This document shows positions 23,531-38,100 of a stretch of 64,000 nt of DNA, one piece after another. The notes under the pieces are model-generated. The model worked only from the letters and a program-made list of their open reading frames with translations. It ran no database searches and was not told the origin of the DNA. This DNA comes from Phaseolus vulgaris (taxonomy: Eukaryota > Streptophyta > Magnoliopsida > Fabales > Fabaceae): NCBI RefSeq assembly GCF_000499845.2, contig NC_023754.2, positions 25,458,611 to 25,522,610 of the forward strand, written 5' to 3'. The first letter of the stretch is position 1. Each line of letters opens with the position of its first letter. The position numbers and the translations under genes are program-made.

Positions 23531-26500
23531 AGCATCGCTTGAAGCAATCGGCATGCATCCTATTGAAGGTTTTTTCACTAACTATATTACTTTCTTTCCA
23601 GTATTCTTCTCCAATTAAAATTGAATTTTCATCTCAAATGATATCTAACTATTGGTATATTAAGGTCAATACGAGGTGAAATTCTAATTTTAGTTAAATA
23701 ACAATACAAAAAACACCTTAAGAAGTGTGGCTATGTTTTATCTTTTGTGTGTATGGTGATGAGTATTTTAGTTGAGGAGGTAAACAAACAAAAAGTGAAT
23801 ACCAGTAGTTGAGGTTTTTGTTTTGCAGATGTCTCGGGATCTTCTAATTTGGTGTAGGAAGCAACCATGGTTCGATCATAGTCCTTCTTATGGAAGTTTT
23901 TTGAAGATGTCTGAGAAGTATGATGTGTGATGATGAATTTGTTGCAGTGGGATGAGAAAGAAATGAAAATGGTAAGGTAGCTGGAATTGGTTTTGATTTT
24001 TCTCTTTTCTTTTTTGGGTGGTAGGGACTTAATTAACGTGACCAAGATAAATCTATCTTTCACGTTTAGTTTGCTTCTATTTAAAGCTTCATCTCTTTTT
24101 TGACAATCTAGTATTATAGTAGGTGTCTAGGTGACAAGATCCGAGCTTCGTCATCCTTTTATTATTATTATTAAAGCACTTTCCAGGTAATACACATTTT
24201 TGGAAATATTTCTCTATCACAACCTTCCTTAATTCAAATTATTGTAATTTGGTGGTCCAAAATACATCAATTTATAACTCACTTTCTTTCTTTATGTAAT
24301 CAATATTTTAGCTTCACATGGAAAACGCAAAATTTCAATAAAAAGAAAAATACTAGCATTACATTTTCTAACACATTATTTCTCTTTAAATTCACTTGTT
24401 TGACTCTAGGAAGAAGAACAAGACTTGCACATTTAATGAGACTATAATATAGTTTAATTAATCATGTTTATAATATTTTTATGATGGTACTTTGAAACTC
24501 CATTCTCTTTTATCAAAAAAGTTATTTGACATCAATTCATATTTTTTACTTTTATAATAATTATTTTGCAAATATATCACAAACAAATTTTAATAAGTTC
24601 ATAGAATAATTTTTTTAGACATCTCTATATTATAATGTTTTTCTTTGACATGTTTCTTATAGTTGAAGAAATGAGTCAACTCACTTGCTCCATCCTAACT
24701 CTGCTGAATCCAAACTAAAAAAGTCTACAAGATCAACAGGTCCACTTAAAAAAGCTTGTAACAGTAGAAAATAAGGCTAGTCAATGGTTATTTTAAATTG
24801 TTTTTTTTTGGGGGTTAATATGAGCTTTTAAAAAAAGTGAATTTAGATCTTAAAACATATTTTTACTGAATACATATATCAAATTATTGAATACATAATT
24901 CAATTTGAAAATTTATTGACTTAAACCTTACACAATCTAATGTAAGGCTCTTTGTACTGTGAACAAATATATTTTTTCTTTGTTTTCTATTTTAAAATTT
25001 TACAATTGTGTAATTCTGAACATTGATTGTGTATAAAAACATTTTTTAAAAAAAAATATTTTCTGAACCAAGTAATGTAGTTGTAAAGTTTTATTTTAAA
25101 TATTTAAAAAATGATAAATTTCTAAATATTTATAATGTTAAAATATTGATATATTTATTAAGAAAAAATATGAATAAAGTGTTAGGTGATCTAATAATAA
25201 GGTAAAAATATTAAATTAATTGATTTTATCCTCCTAAATAGTTATTAAATTAAAGTAATAAAATTATATAAATAATTTTTAAAATATATGGAATATTTGT
25301 CAATTTAAGAGTATGAGGCTATAGTCTGGTACAAAAGGGGTGATAGAGAACATACTTTTCCTTTTCCCAAAGCACGCTCTACTGTGGGCTACTCCCCTAT
25401 AAGCCCTCTCTCTCAAATAGAGATGGGTTCTACATCTAGTTTTCATGTTATCTTTTATTCTATTTTAAAAAGAAGAAATAAAATGAAAATGAAATATATT
25501 TTATAATTAAAATTAAAATTAAAATCTTTAGTGAAACCAAATATTTCCTATTTTCTTTTCTTATTATTCTATTTTAATATAACTTGTCCAGTTCTAGGGT
25601 AAGTAGTTTAGTTGTTAGCAATAATGATTAGATTATGAAAAAAGATTTTGGCTTCTTATATACACGTCATTGGATAAAAGTGACTGGGAGTTTTATAATA
25701 TTTTTAAATAATTAAAATTTCCTTTGTCAATTAGTTAGAGGTTTAATTTGTGATGATAGTATTTTGAATATAACATAAATTGTATTAAAACGAACATTCT
25801 CATTTTATACGTCTCTAATGTTTCTAGCCATGAATAGATTATATTAATACTATAACTAAAAAATTTAATGTGATTAAAAAATAAAGTTTAGCACTTAGTA
25901 TTAGAAAGTGAACATAAATTTGGTTTCTATTTATTTATATAAATATTTTTATTTATTTAGATTAAAGGTGAGATCTCCAACGCGTAGGTCATTTAATTTT
26001 TTTTTTCTTTTACTGAGATAACATGTGCCTTGAAGATTCTTTATGTCGGTCTTCACTCATGTTAAGAAGAGATTATTAGCCTAAGGTTCCATCTTGAACT
26101 GATTGTGTGAAATATATAGGAAATGGGAACATGAATATGTAAAGCTAAACACGGAAAAATGGTGATACCGCAAACTCTGCTGTATTAAAGATTGACTAAA
26201 TGAAATCACGGAAACAATATACATAATTATAAATTTTTTTAAAAAAATAAACAATACAGAATTTAATGTAATTCGGTAGTTAATCTCCAACCTACTCTGG
26301 ATAACTTATTAAGTTTTCATTATATTTGTTACAATTTTATTATAAACACAAAATTATTTTAAATAAAAATTATAGAAATGACATAATACAATAAATAAGT
26401 TCATTCACTAAAACAAGATGTCTAGTCAGCGCAATCCAATTGATCTTTCTTTCACAGTCAACAATCGCATACATGTAGAAGAAATGACATGTAGAAGAAA

Positions 26501-28761
26501 TGATTGAGATTCATGAAATCTATTGGAGAAATACCCAAATAATAACTTAAAAAGTGTTTATTCAAGAAGTATTAAATTAAGGAAGATACGCAGGGATGAA
26601 GAGCAGAACCTTCAAGGTTTAGCTATATCTTAAAATTTTCAAGCCAGCAGGAAATCATGAAATTATTCCCACCAAGCATTGTAAAAGGTATCAAAATAGT
26701 ACCAAAAAAACAAAATTCCTCTGAATACTAGAAGGTTATGTTATGTCACAGAAGGACTAAAGCAGTTTTGTTTTGCATTGTCCCTGTGTCCATCAGCTGA
26801 GGCTCTCCTATTAAAGTGAATACATTTTTTTCCTTTAATAGACAGCAGCTTGAGAATATAGAAACTTGGTGTTTTCTTTGAGAACATATAACTGTTCAAA
26901 CATTTCTTCCGTTTCTTGCAAGACCCTTTGTTTGTGCTTGCTCTAACATAGATAGCTTGAAGAGGCAACATAAGATTCATTGATTTTAATTTTAACTAAC
27001 AAAAGACACATACACTAACACTAACGCTTCATTGAAATATAAATGTTTTAATTCTAATATAGAATGTCTTAATGCAAACTCCTATGAATTTTCAGAAGAG
27101 GTTTTTTTTTTAAGTGGAAAATGAAGATCTAGATATAACTTGGCTTTTTGAAAAAGGGGTTGAGATAGTTGAAAGCTAGGGTGGTGACCTTGCTGATTTT
27201 GAATAACCTATATAGAATGCTACAACAATTAAGACCATGTAGGCTCAATCATGTATGCTTATTTAAGTTTGACATGTAACTCAAGTTGTGTGATTCAAGC
27301 ATTTCCATAAGAATCTCACACTCAAGAAACACCATATGCCACTTTGTTCAAAGCTCATAACAATAGCTAATGTGCTTACAAAAGTAAATAATCATCAACT
27401 TCTTCTCAACCAAATATATTATCCATTTCTCAATTTCTAGAAATAATTAAAACATTAATAAAGTTGTCTAGTTTAAAATAAATTATTACAGTAACACAAA
27501 TTCAACACCTCCTTCTTACGTTCGCGATTAGTAAAATAAAAATACCAAACAAGATGAAAAAAAAATCTAACATTTAAAATATTAAAGAAAACTAATTATT
27601 CATCTTCTCGTCTACATTTCTTTTCTGTCTACGTACATATTTTAGTGCAACACCTTGACAACAGAAATATAACTAATACGATATTTATATTATAATGAAA
27701 TATTTTTTTACTAAAGAAAATTTATATTCATACCTTCTGCAATGGGAGAGAAACATGGGTAAAGAAAACATCCACGGAGTGAACTCAATTATTGTTTTCT
27801 CTTTATAATATTTATTAAAGAGATTTTTATATTTATAATAAAATTGTAACCAATTAGTTGTTTATACGTTTTTCTCAAAATATTTATTTAAGAGATGTTT
27901 TAGAAAACTGTTAATATTTTTTTAAAAATGTTTTGTTAGGATTTAAAAAACTAAAAATGACTTATTTTTTAATAAGCTACTATAATACCTATTAAAGTAA
28001 ACTGATATGAAAGTTAAACTACTCTAAAATAATCTGACGAGAAAAATTGTTTTAAAAGTACACAGAAGGGCATATTTAATAGTTATTACCAACTTCTGTT
28101 TTTTTTTTTAAGAATCGATTATTTTAAATTTTTATTTTTTTTAAGTTTAAATAAACTGGCCATTAATTTTTGAAAAATTAAATCAAACAGAAAACAAAGA
28201 TTTCATTTTTGTTCTTGTCTCGAATGACTAATGACATGAAATTTTCTAACATAAATGGAGACAGAAATTAAGTCGGGAGAAAATTGTTTAGTGAAGTAAG
28301 AGATTTGGTGATTATTTTGAAGAAGATATACAAAATAATTGATTTATTAATTATATTTTATAAATAAATTATTTATTTTTGGTTACGATCATGAAAATGA
28401 AAAGTGTTTTATGTTTTTAAAGTTATTAATAATCAGTGGCGGATCCACATGGTTTCCACAAACTTTTTTACATAAATAAATATTATAGTTTTTATTTTGT
28501 CCCCATTAAAAAATAGTTTTGTCCCATGAGACAATTTCTTTTAAAAATATGAATGCAATTTTTTTATAAAAGATAAAATAAAATAAAAAAATGAATTAGT
28601 ACTAATTTTGCCTTTCTAATTTATTTAGGTTTGATGATGAAAAATTACATTTTTTAAATAACTATTTATCAAAATAATAACAAAATTTAATTTAAAAAAT
28701 AATTTAAACACACTAAAATTTTCAAAATTAACTATTTCTTAAAAGAAAATCAAAGAATTAC
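23531..28761. other. AT-rich intergenic DNA, no gene recognised
   Basis: Short frames at 23731-24063 and 26741-26980 on the minus strand do not match known proteins. A motif CAGTGGCGGATCCA near 28435 resembles one end of some plant hAT elements, but no partner end was found. Confidence 0.45.
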
Positions 28762-28890
28762 TGTTGAAGATTCCACATCGAGATGAAAATACTTCATTGT
28801 ATATAAGTGGGTGCAAACCTCACGTCATGAATCAGTTTTATGAGATTGAGTTAGGCTTAAAGTCCACTTTGTAATATGATATCAAAGTCA
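28762..28890 (+). mobile_element. Small LTR/TRIM-like fragment with decayed primer site
   Basis: It starts TGTTGAAGATTCCACATCG and contains TTGAGTTAGGCTTAAAGTCC, phrases I recognise from a very common legume short-LTR repeat. It ends with TGATATCAAAGTC, a mutated form of the tRNA-iMet primer site TGGTATCAGAGCC. The LTR part is about 115 bp. No second LTR was found. Confidence 0.5.
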
Positions 28891-30617
28891 TTTAAAGTCT
28901 ATTCTAACGAATAAGAGTGTGTTTTTCTTCGTGAAGCAAAGTATAGGTAAACTTAAAAATTTTATTTATATTTTTACCAACTTAAGTCAAAAACGTGAAA
29001 ACTCTTATTTCAAATTCATAACACTCATATTCCCATGGAAGCATATCTCCAGAAAGTTTTATTCTTGGTAGCTTTATAGTATTTTTTTTTCTTTTAGTGA
29101 TTTTGTGTTCTTTTAGTTGGACTTATACTTTCTTTACACCAAAATAAAGAATATAAGATAGGACATTCTAAAAAGCAATACAAGCATTTATCATTTATCT
29201 TTTTCCAATGAAGAATAAGTATTATAGAATATAATTATTTTATAAAATATAAATTAGTAATTCCATATTATAGTAAAACTTATTCTGCATTGAGAAAGCA
29301 AATATGTATGTATAAAACCTAGGCTTTGTTGAATATGAATCCAGACACCCGGAGCAATGTATTTGAATGTAAATATTGTTTTAAAAAATCAAGAACAAAA
29401 GGATGAGGAGATTATATTTGGAACAGAACTTTAGTGTAAATATTGGTTTCCTAAGGATTTGTGTAGATCAAAAACAGTTTTTTAGGTAAAAAAATTGTAA
29501 CAAAATATTAATTTACAGCTAAAATAAAAGAGGAAAAATAATCTATCAATGAGTAATAAAAAAAATACTAAATAGAATAAAATACAATAATTTAAAAAGA
29601 GAATAATAACAGAAACTTGAAAAGAAGTATATAACTACTAAGAGAATTTCACACATTTTTCTCAATTAATTTATTCTAAATTCTTAATAAAATGATATAA
29701 TTGGAAAAATTAAACTTTTGAACAGAAAAAGTGGTCTACCAAAGTTCTAATATATAGGTTAGTGGAGTGCCAAATCAGAAAATCCACCAATTTGGAACTT
29801 TAGTTCTAAAAAGTTTGACAATATACATATTAATAACAAAGTATATAAGTTATCGAGATCAAATTTCAATTTAAACCATTCTAATCAGAAAGTGGTATAA
29901 TTTAATACAGGTATTTTTTTTATCATATCGAAAGGTAATTTAGATATGTATGACAAAAATAAGCCATGTTTGCTTGAAATATCTATTCTTGTTTCAACTT
30001 TTAAATTTGTTCGAAAACTATTGCCATCTTAGAAATTTAAAACTCATTAGTGTATTGGTTGAAAGAATTAAAATAACAGAAATTTGTAATGCAATCTGTG
30101 ATTTTGAGAAATGCTGCTTATTTCAATCTTTTAGATGTCCATTTTGTGATTCCTGAATTCCATACTATTTGTTTTATAATTTTTAGTTGGAAAAGACGAT
30201 TACATTATAATATTTCAGTCTAAAAACATATAATTATAAAACCCTGGAATGAAACAATAAACAATGAGAAGTAACAACTCTTCCATTAGTAAGGTGCACC
30301 TCATATTAGCCTAAAACCAAAAATCTATCAGAAATCCCCTCAAAAATTTCAGAGGCTGCCACTGCTCACTTCCACTCATTCTTTTGCTTTCCCTATAAAT
30401 CCTTCTTTTCCCAGAAAACTTAGAACAAGAAACAAATGCAACCTCCTCTAGAAGAAGTGGCACCCTATTCCATACCAAAATAAACTATATAATAAAAAAA
30501 ACAAGTGCATGATAACTGAATCTAACAATAATAGACCATTTGATTATGGTAGAGCTACTAATGACACCAAAATTTGAAGCTTATATGATGACACATGACA
30601 TGGTTGAAGACTAAGCA
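28891..30617. other. AT-rich intergenic DNA
   Basis: No gene is recognised. The rightmost few hundred bases should contain the 3' UTR of the minus-strand S40-type gene. Confidence 0.45.
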
Positions 30618-31151
30618 CTACTCTATGAAGCCAGTTTTTGCCAAAATAGCATTCCTCACCTTGCTAAGATCTCTTCCTTTGAGAGTCCTCCCCATCCCTT
30701 CACACACAGAGAAAGATGAAATCTGGCTCCTTGCAAGCTTCCTTGCAATCCATTCATGTGGAGGCACCATGTCATCATCCTCATCATCACCACCCTTGTT
30801 GCATGCACCAGCATCCCTTGACCCCTTCGTGCAACTCTTCCCATAAATTTTAGACCAGTCAGGGACATCCATAGGTTCTGAGGAACCTTTCAACAATGGA
30901 GCATCAGAAGAAGGTGGGGTATTGGAATTAGCCCTTGCAATCTTTCTTGTGGCAGCAGGTAAGCGCCATGCAGAAGAAGAACCACAAGATTCCTTGCATG
31001 CCCTTGTGGTTTTTTGGGCAGAATCATCTTTCTGGTACTCTACACTCCACACATCTTCATCCAAATCTTTGTCCTCCATTGCTCCTCCACCAACACCCCA
31101 ACTTTGATTCAGAAAAACACCTAGATCTGCCATTGTTGTTAGGTCTGCCAT
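30618..31151 (-). CDS. S40 / DUF584 senescence-regulator-type protein
   Basis: This is a single exon of 177 aa on the minus strand. The C-terminal block (residues about 129-177) contains VPPHEWIARKLARSQISSFS, then CEGMGRTLKGRDLSKVRNA and the end ILAKTGFIE, the diagnostic core of the plant S40/DUF584 family. The N-terminal part is variable, with acidic and serine-rich stretches. Two ATGs are possible: 31151 (MADLTTMADLG) and 31133 (MADLGVFLN); the second is plausible because MADL is simply repeated. S40 proteins are small, often nuclear, and linked to leaf senescence and stress responses in barley and Arabidopsis; the biochemical function is unknown. No membrane segment or signal peptide is evident. 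Confidence 0.9.
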   Translation of the reverse strand: MADLTTMADLGVFLNQSWGVGGGAMEDKDLDEDVWSVEYQKDDSAQKTTRACKESCGSSSAWRLPAATRKIARANSNTPPSSDAPLLKGSSEPMDVPDWSKIYGKSCTKGSRDAGACNKGGDDEDDDMVPPHEWIARKLARSQISSFSVCEGMGRTLKGRDLSKVRNAILAKTGFIE

Positions 31152-31245
31152 AGTGCCACCCCTAGATGGATGAGGTGTTTGTTAAATACACAAAGGAGTG
31201 TAAGAAGATTGAGTAATGAGCAGTGATGCCAAAATTACCTTTTTC

Positions 31246-31256
31246 AGTATATACAG
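31246..31256 (-). promoter_or_regulatory. Candidate TATA box of the S40-type gene
   Basis: On the minus strand CTGTATATACT lies about 95 bases upstream of the first ATG, a suitable distance for a short 5' UTR. Confidence 0.45.
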
Positions 31257-33980
31257 ACATAGATAAGTGAGACTTCTCCACCTAATGGTGTTGTGGCTTC
31301 TAATGAGATAAAATGGACTTTTTTCTCGTCTTGGGAATCAGAAGGCAGAAAGGTGTGAGGGAATAACATCAGGAATCTAGCTTGCTTTTGTTTCAATATC
31401 CCCCAAAAGGAACTAGAAGTTTTCAAAAAGGAAAAACCAACAAATGGTAAATGTAATTAACCCATGTTAAATACCAACCGGTACAAAGGAAGAAGCCTTG
31501 AAAATCCGAGTCCAGAAACACAGAAGAGTACATTATTATTTTTTTTAAACATGGGGTGGCAGAAAAAGGCAACAAAAGCAGCAAATCTATGTGACCACAT
31601 TTATGTACACCTATAAGCGTGTATTATTGTTTGGTTCCAAAAAGAAGATGATGATATATAATCAAGAATGGAATTAATTACGTGGAAATGATGAATGTAA
31701 GGTGATTAAATGAAAGACCAAAAGGGGACATATGAAGTGGGATTGGGGAAGTTCCATGGTAACATTTTCATCAATTAACAAAACTCTCTTTCTTTTTCGT
31801 TTTCATTTTTGTTATCTGTTTTTAAAAAGCTGCATCTGCATCTTGATTTGGAGAGGTTGTAAGTGAGTATTAGCTGTAACCGTACTTTGGCAATCCTGAA
31901 CCTTATCCTCAACTCTGTAAGAAAGCTCACTCATTCATTAGCACATGCAGAAGCTCCCTCCATCAGCACCATTTTGGCTGAGTCAGTGCCTTCTCTTCTA
32001 GGAGAGGCTGCTTGCCAAGTCAACTCAAACACTCTTTTCATTGGCTGCTGTTAGGACTTCCTAGGAGACTTGTTCATTTTTTACTTTTTTTCTAAAACTT
32101 TGCTCTTTTTACTAATTTATTCTCTGATTTTATAACAACTGTGTAAAATAGTAAGAACAACGTAAAAGTAAAGATTTTGGATTCGAATAGTTTAGAATGA
32201 ATAAAGCAATGGAGAGAAGGGAAAAAAAGGTAAAAGTGAATACCTAATTTTTTTTGGTAAAGATCAGTTATTGAAACTGACATTAGTAATTCAATTAAAA
32301 TTAGTAAAATAAATCATAGCAAACTATTAATAAAAAATAATATGCTGATAACGAAGAAATCATTGTAGACATCGATAAAATGATTTAATTTACATATAAA
32401 AAAAATATCTACCACATTAGTTGAGAAAACTCTAACTAATATTAAGGAATATTTACAATAACTATAACTATAACAACTTAAATTGCAAAATAACTTCTAT
32501 TAAAACCAAAAAAAAATAAAAAAACTCTAATCAAAGTAATCATTCCAGCAATGTTTCAGTCTTAATGATACTTCAATCAAATCCAAGAAAAACTAGAATA
32601 TCAAAATATAAAAAAATAGATAGAATTTTTTTTTTAAACCATCCAATTACTCTAATAAATTATAGAACTACCCAACAACATACTTTATCATAAAGTATTT
32701 CAAATTCTTTAAAAACATAATTACTCTTTTAAAATTTCCTATCTGAACCCCATAAAGGATACAGATTTAAATATAAATAATTTTAGATGAAATAAAACTT
32801 TTATAGATAATTTGACTATATAATGTAAGTATTCACGCATTCAAATTTATGAGTATTTAAAATTTATATAATTGATAAATTAATGAGAAAAATATTTTAC
32901 TTATCCTTCAAGTAGACTTCGGTGAGTATACATATGCATGATTTTATCTATAAAAAAATTAAAATTGATTTAATTCTCACTTTATAAAATTTTAAAAAAA
33001 ATCAATTCAAGTTTCATTTTTAAACTAATTTTAAAATAAAAATTTAAAATCTTAACCAAATCAAATTAAATGTAATCTAAATTATATGTTTTAAGTTATT
33101 GATTCAAAATATTTAATCAAGCACAAGTTCATCTATGTTATCATTGTATTTTAACATATAAGTAATATGTTTGGATGAAAGAAAAATAATATAGATAATG
33201 ATATATTTCTTTTTATTTAGTTAATGAGTAAGTAGGAAAAAACTTATTTAAGTTTATATTTTCAATTTAAATCAACCTTTCTCTCATTTTTATACATTGT
33301 TTTGTTCACCGCAAATATTTTTTAAAATTGAAAAAAACAATTATAATTCCTCCTTTAAATTTGAGCTCATGACGTCTACAGATCTATCACTCCTTATTAT
33401 GTACCTTTAATGTCCACATTAGAGGAGGCAATAAGCAACTTCCATGGTAACTTGGTACTTGGTAAGTCAATAGAGTAAAGTGGAATCTCAAAAAAGGAGA
33501 GATAAGTATAAAAATGTACCTAGTTCTTATAAATACATAAAAAAATTTAACTATAATAATAATAATAATGATAAATATTAAAATATTAAAAATAGTTATT
33601 TATTATTTATAATAGAAAATGTACTTACTTGAAGTTATAAGAAATAATATTGGCATTTTTAATTTTAAAATAAACACTTATATCTCTTATATTTTCAATA
33701 AAACTAAACTTATATTTTTTAAATAAATATTTTTCTATTTTACTTTTTAATAAAAAATATTTGTTTCTTCTATATTTTTAATAAAAAATTATATATAATA
33801 TATATTATTTTATTTGTAATTTAAAAATTATTTATATATTTTAAAAAAATTATAAATTCTATTCAAATTTTAATCAATTATTAAAAATAAAAATAAATAA
33901 ACTTCATTTATTAAAATATAAAAGAGAACATAATTGTTTACAAACTTTTAAAAAATATACCTATTATTTTATTAAAACTA

Positions 33981-34015
<35 letters not shown>

Positions 34016-35138
34016 AAAAGCTAAAAAATATAAATATGACATCTAGTGATCTTATTAAGAGACATCTTAATGAGAGGTTTTGCTTCCTGCACCCCCTTAT
34101 TGGCTACCTGCATCCCCATAGTTTATGTGAAAAGTGAAAAAGGCCCTTATATGTTTTATACTTGAACCCTACTTTTTGTCTCTCTCCTTCACCTAACTTC
34201 TTCCAATGGTGAAGAGAAGACTATTTGAAATGAAAGTCAAAGGGGAAAAATGATATCGGGCACATATAGATTCTTTTAATGAAACACGGTTCCGTCACTC
34301 TTTTTATTGAAATAAAAAAAAATTGTTATATAAAAATATTTAAAAAAAGTATAATTCAAACGCTTGCGTTATAAAATTGTAACCTTAACATTACCTTCGT
34401 TGTAATATTATGATAATTTGTATATAAAATTTAATGAATAGTATATAATAAAAATAAAAATTTCTTATATACACAACCTTCTTTTAGAACTATTCTTATG
34501 TATAATTATTTCTATTTCCTCTACATATAACCACCAACTTTCTCCGCTTAACTTCTATTTTTGAATACCTTTTACATTTACATTAAACAAATTGAAAAGA
34601 TAATTTTAAAAATTACTTTGTATAACCTTTTTATTATAATATTTAATAATAATATAAATTACTTTTTTAACTTAAAAAATGAAAACAAACAACTGTGATA
34701 ACGTCAACATCAACTAGTGTTTAATAAATAAAAGATTAATGCTATCTATCACCTTGGTAGTAGGAGTATGTGCTGGTCGCTGCCAAGACATAAGTATTGG
34801 CACTTTCTTCTATTATTGATTTTGAACCATGTAATGCACACAAAAACTTGCAGAATTCAATTTATTCTGCTTTGCATTCCACAACCTTAGCTATTAAAAA
34901 ACATTCCCTCTCTAGCATAAACTAAAACCATATAAATTACATATTATTATTGCGTGCCAACAAAATAATGAACCTTTTGAGTTTCGACTCTTCCAACAGA
35001 TGTCACCTTGCAGTTGTTACTTTTCACTAAGATTTGCTATATGCAACAAATTATTCTAAGACTAAAAAGCTTATCACTAAATCTGTGCAGAAGGAATGAA
35101 TCTTAATTTGCATCTTACTTCCTCAGTCCATTTAAATC
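31257..35138. other. Intergenic DNA between the S40-type gene and SS3
   Basis: Very AT-rich, with no recognisable gene. The S40-type promoter lies at the left and the SS3 3' UTR at the right. Confidence 0.45.
33985..34012. repeat. (AT)14 microsatellite
   Basis: Uninterrupted AT dinucleotide run. Confidence 0.9.
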
Positions 35139-38100
35139 TCATTGTAACTTGCATGCTGCATGGTAAAGCTCCAAATAGTCAAGAGCAGGCCGGTTCCAAG
35201 ACCAGTCTTGCTCCATCACCCTTTTGCATAAACTGTTGAACCAATCACGGCTATCAAACCATGTTGTTATTGCCCTGAAAAAATGTCCACAAAATTAATT
35301 TTGCTTTGCAGTAATAAACATTTACAAGAGTGTGGCTAAAACGTAGCACAACCCCCCAAAAAAAGTTCAATATGTAGTAATGAAAATATGCCAAATGCTT
35401 TTGGTTTCCCCTGTCCATGTCAAAGCCACTTTCATCCCTTCTTTCCCAATGAAAATTCTGATGCAATAAATTCAGCATACAATATTGGGACACTACTATT
35501 ATTGAGAGCATAGTACATAGCCGGGAGTACGTAATTGGCCAATTTAGTTTTTCATGATATAATCATATGACAAATAACTCACCTGTTCAGAGCATAATCA
35601 ACTCCTCCAACATCAGTTCCATCAAAACCAAATCCATTTGTCTCAAGACCTTGTGCTTGTGCTCTATCCTTATCATGATCAACGTCAAATACAGAATCAA
35701 AAAGTCCTGCAAAATTATTTTAGATGAATGTCAACTGAACCAAAACAGTTGAATGAACAAATGGAATAAAATATAAAATATATTTCATATATAAATATAC
35801 ATGAGATAAATGGTCAATGTATTATTTGGGTATGCATACTAGCCATGCCATTTAAATGACTATAGTGTAATAGAGTAAGTATATAGCATGTACAGACCTC
35901 CAGTTTTTCGAACAACGGGAATTGAACCGTATCTCATTGCAGTGAGTTGAGTGAGTCCACATGGCTCAAAGATTGAAGGAACAAGAATGAAATCAGCACC
36001 AGCATATATCTAGAACAAAAGAAAGCTAGAAGAGTCAGTGGCGTCCCATAATGTTTTACCTGTACATATAATAATGGCTAAAGTGTTACCAAAGGTTTTT
36101 CAGTTTCATAAGTTACCAAGTGTGAAAGAGGCTCGTCATATGCAAGGCAAAGTCTAGCACGATCATTATGAGAGGAATGCAATTCATTTTTCAAATTCAC
36201 AAAATCATTTTGGATACGAGGATCTGGGGCCGAACCAAGTAATACAACCTGCATATCATTTTACAGTCAGGACTTGTCTACTTAAATGAAACATTAGCGA
36301 ACAATTTCTAAATGGAACAAGAAAATCTAATAACAAATTTAATTGCCATACTTTGACATTTACGTTTGGCTTATAATGAAAATTATCAGTACCTATTTGA
36401 AGTATAAAACTTATTCAAGAAAGGTAAGGGTCAAAGTAGGTTCCAAGTTTAAGATATCTTTCGTCCTGTATGTTTATTTTTGCCAAATCATTCGACTAAA
36501 AGTTGAAACTGCTAAGTGGAGGTTAAAAACTGGCCACCTATCTTTAACCCAAGGGAGATGAAGACTGAGGTCCAACAACTTAATAAAAGAATATTTAATA
36601 CTGCATCAGTTGTCAGGTAAATGATAACAAAAACAACAGTTAAAATGTATATAACTTTACTAGCCCATATTGTTGCTATTATGAAGGCAACTATGGCACT
36701 GCTGGTGTACACCTTTGTAAAACAGAAAAAGAGGAATACCTGTCCACCGCGTTCTAGGGTGCGCCATATGGCATGTTTGATGAGATGGATTCCTTTCTGA
36801 TGAGTCAATCGAGTAATAATTCCTACCAAAGGAAGATCAGCTCTTTTTAAACCAAGCTTTTGTTGCAAGGCTTCCTTAGCTGCTTTTTTTCCTTCAACAA
36901 CATTTTCGGATGAGTAAGATACCTGGAATAATGTGATACCAGAAATAGTCATAATTGAGTTAGTAAACTAAACAAAATAGCTTCTGTATAATAAGTACAG
37001 GCATTAATTGAGTTTAAGATATCATTGTAGCCATTAATGAATTCCACTGAATAAAAAAGAACCCCTCAGTCCATTTGCATTTAAGAAGTCCTACTTAAAA
37101 CTTGTCTACGTTAAACTCATCGGAGCAATGCATGCAATTGTGCACTGTTGAAACTTTAACAGTTGAGAAACATATGATGCATATGTTCTACATATTGATG
37201 ATTCATCCCAAACACTAACAATCATTACGTTACACAAGAAACATGAGGCAAGTATGTTCACAGAATCAGTTGCATAGGCACTAGTAAGAACCAATCGAGT
37301 CAGTCATTACAGTTATCCAAAGGAAGTAAAAGGTGAAGATAAATACAAATCATCAGCATTATTCTAGCGTAACTTTCTTACTTTAGTTAGTTATCATTAC
37401 AAGAAGCCACATTGTTGGGGGATAACTTTGATAACTAGATGCCATTCTAGAACCTACGTAAGAAAAGAATAAGAAAGATCAATGCATATATGTCTACTTA
37501 CAGGAATGAATTTATCATTATATGGGTCCCATATATCTGGATCGATTCCATTTATTATACCATGGAACTTGTGAAGATGAGGAGCAATTACAGGATTACC
37601 AGCAATCTCTCTTGAATATGTGGGGGAGACCTGCCAAATATGAATGACCATGATGTAAAAATCATAACCAGCTTCTTGATTTCAAATTGCTAATTCAATT
37701 TAAACTCCAAGATTGAATCTGATGTCACAATTATATAGAATTATATTAGGAGGAAATATTTAAACAGATGAGAGCCAATCAAATTCTTGACAGAAAATTA
37801 TTTACCTTGTAAGTGCACATTTTCAAATTGTTTGCTGCCATAACATACATAAAACTTTTTCTCTCCATTAAAGCTATCTGGTATAAGCTACGATTATTTT
37901 TTTATAAAAAAAAAGAGTCAGCATATGGTCCTCTCCGTGATCCCAGAGGAAAGCTTAAGTCCACTTGAGGCAATATAGTCAGCAAGTTCAAAGCTGGCTA
38001 CGTAAGTTTATTCAATAAGGTCCATAGTTAAGTCATATGAAAACAAGGCTAAAAAACTGAGTCATGCATTATTTATAATATCAATTGTTTTATTTTAATT

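Noticed and set aside
23731..24063. 110-codon minus-strand frame downstream of MIR171
   Set aside because: Low-complexity, Lys/Thr/Ser-rich translation of AT-rich DNA; no ATG context or domain.
26741..26980. 79-codon minus-strand frame with basic composition
   Set aside because: No family match and no supporting exon structure or promoter.
28435..28451. CAGTGGCGGATCCA as the end of a hAT transposon
   Set aside because: The opposite inverted end was not found within several hundred bases, so an element cannot be defined.
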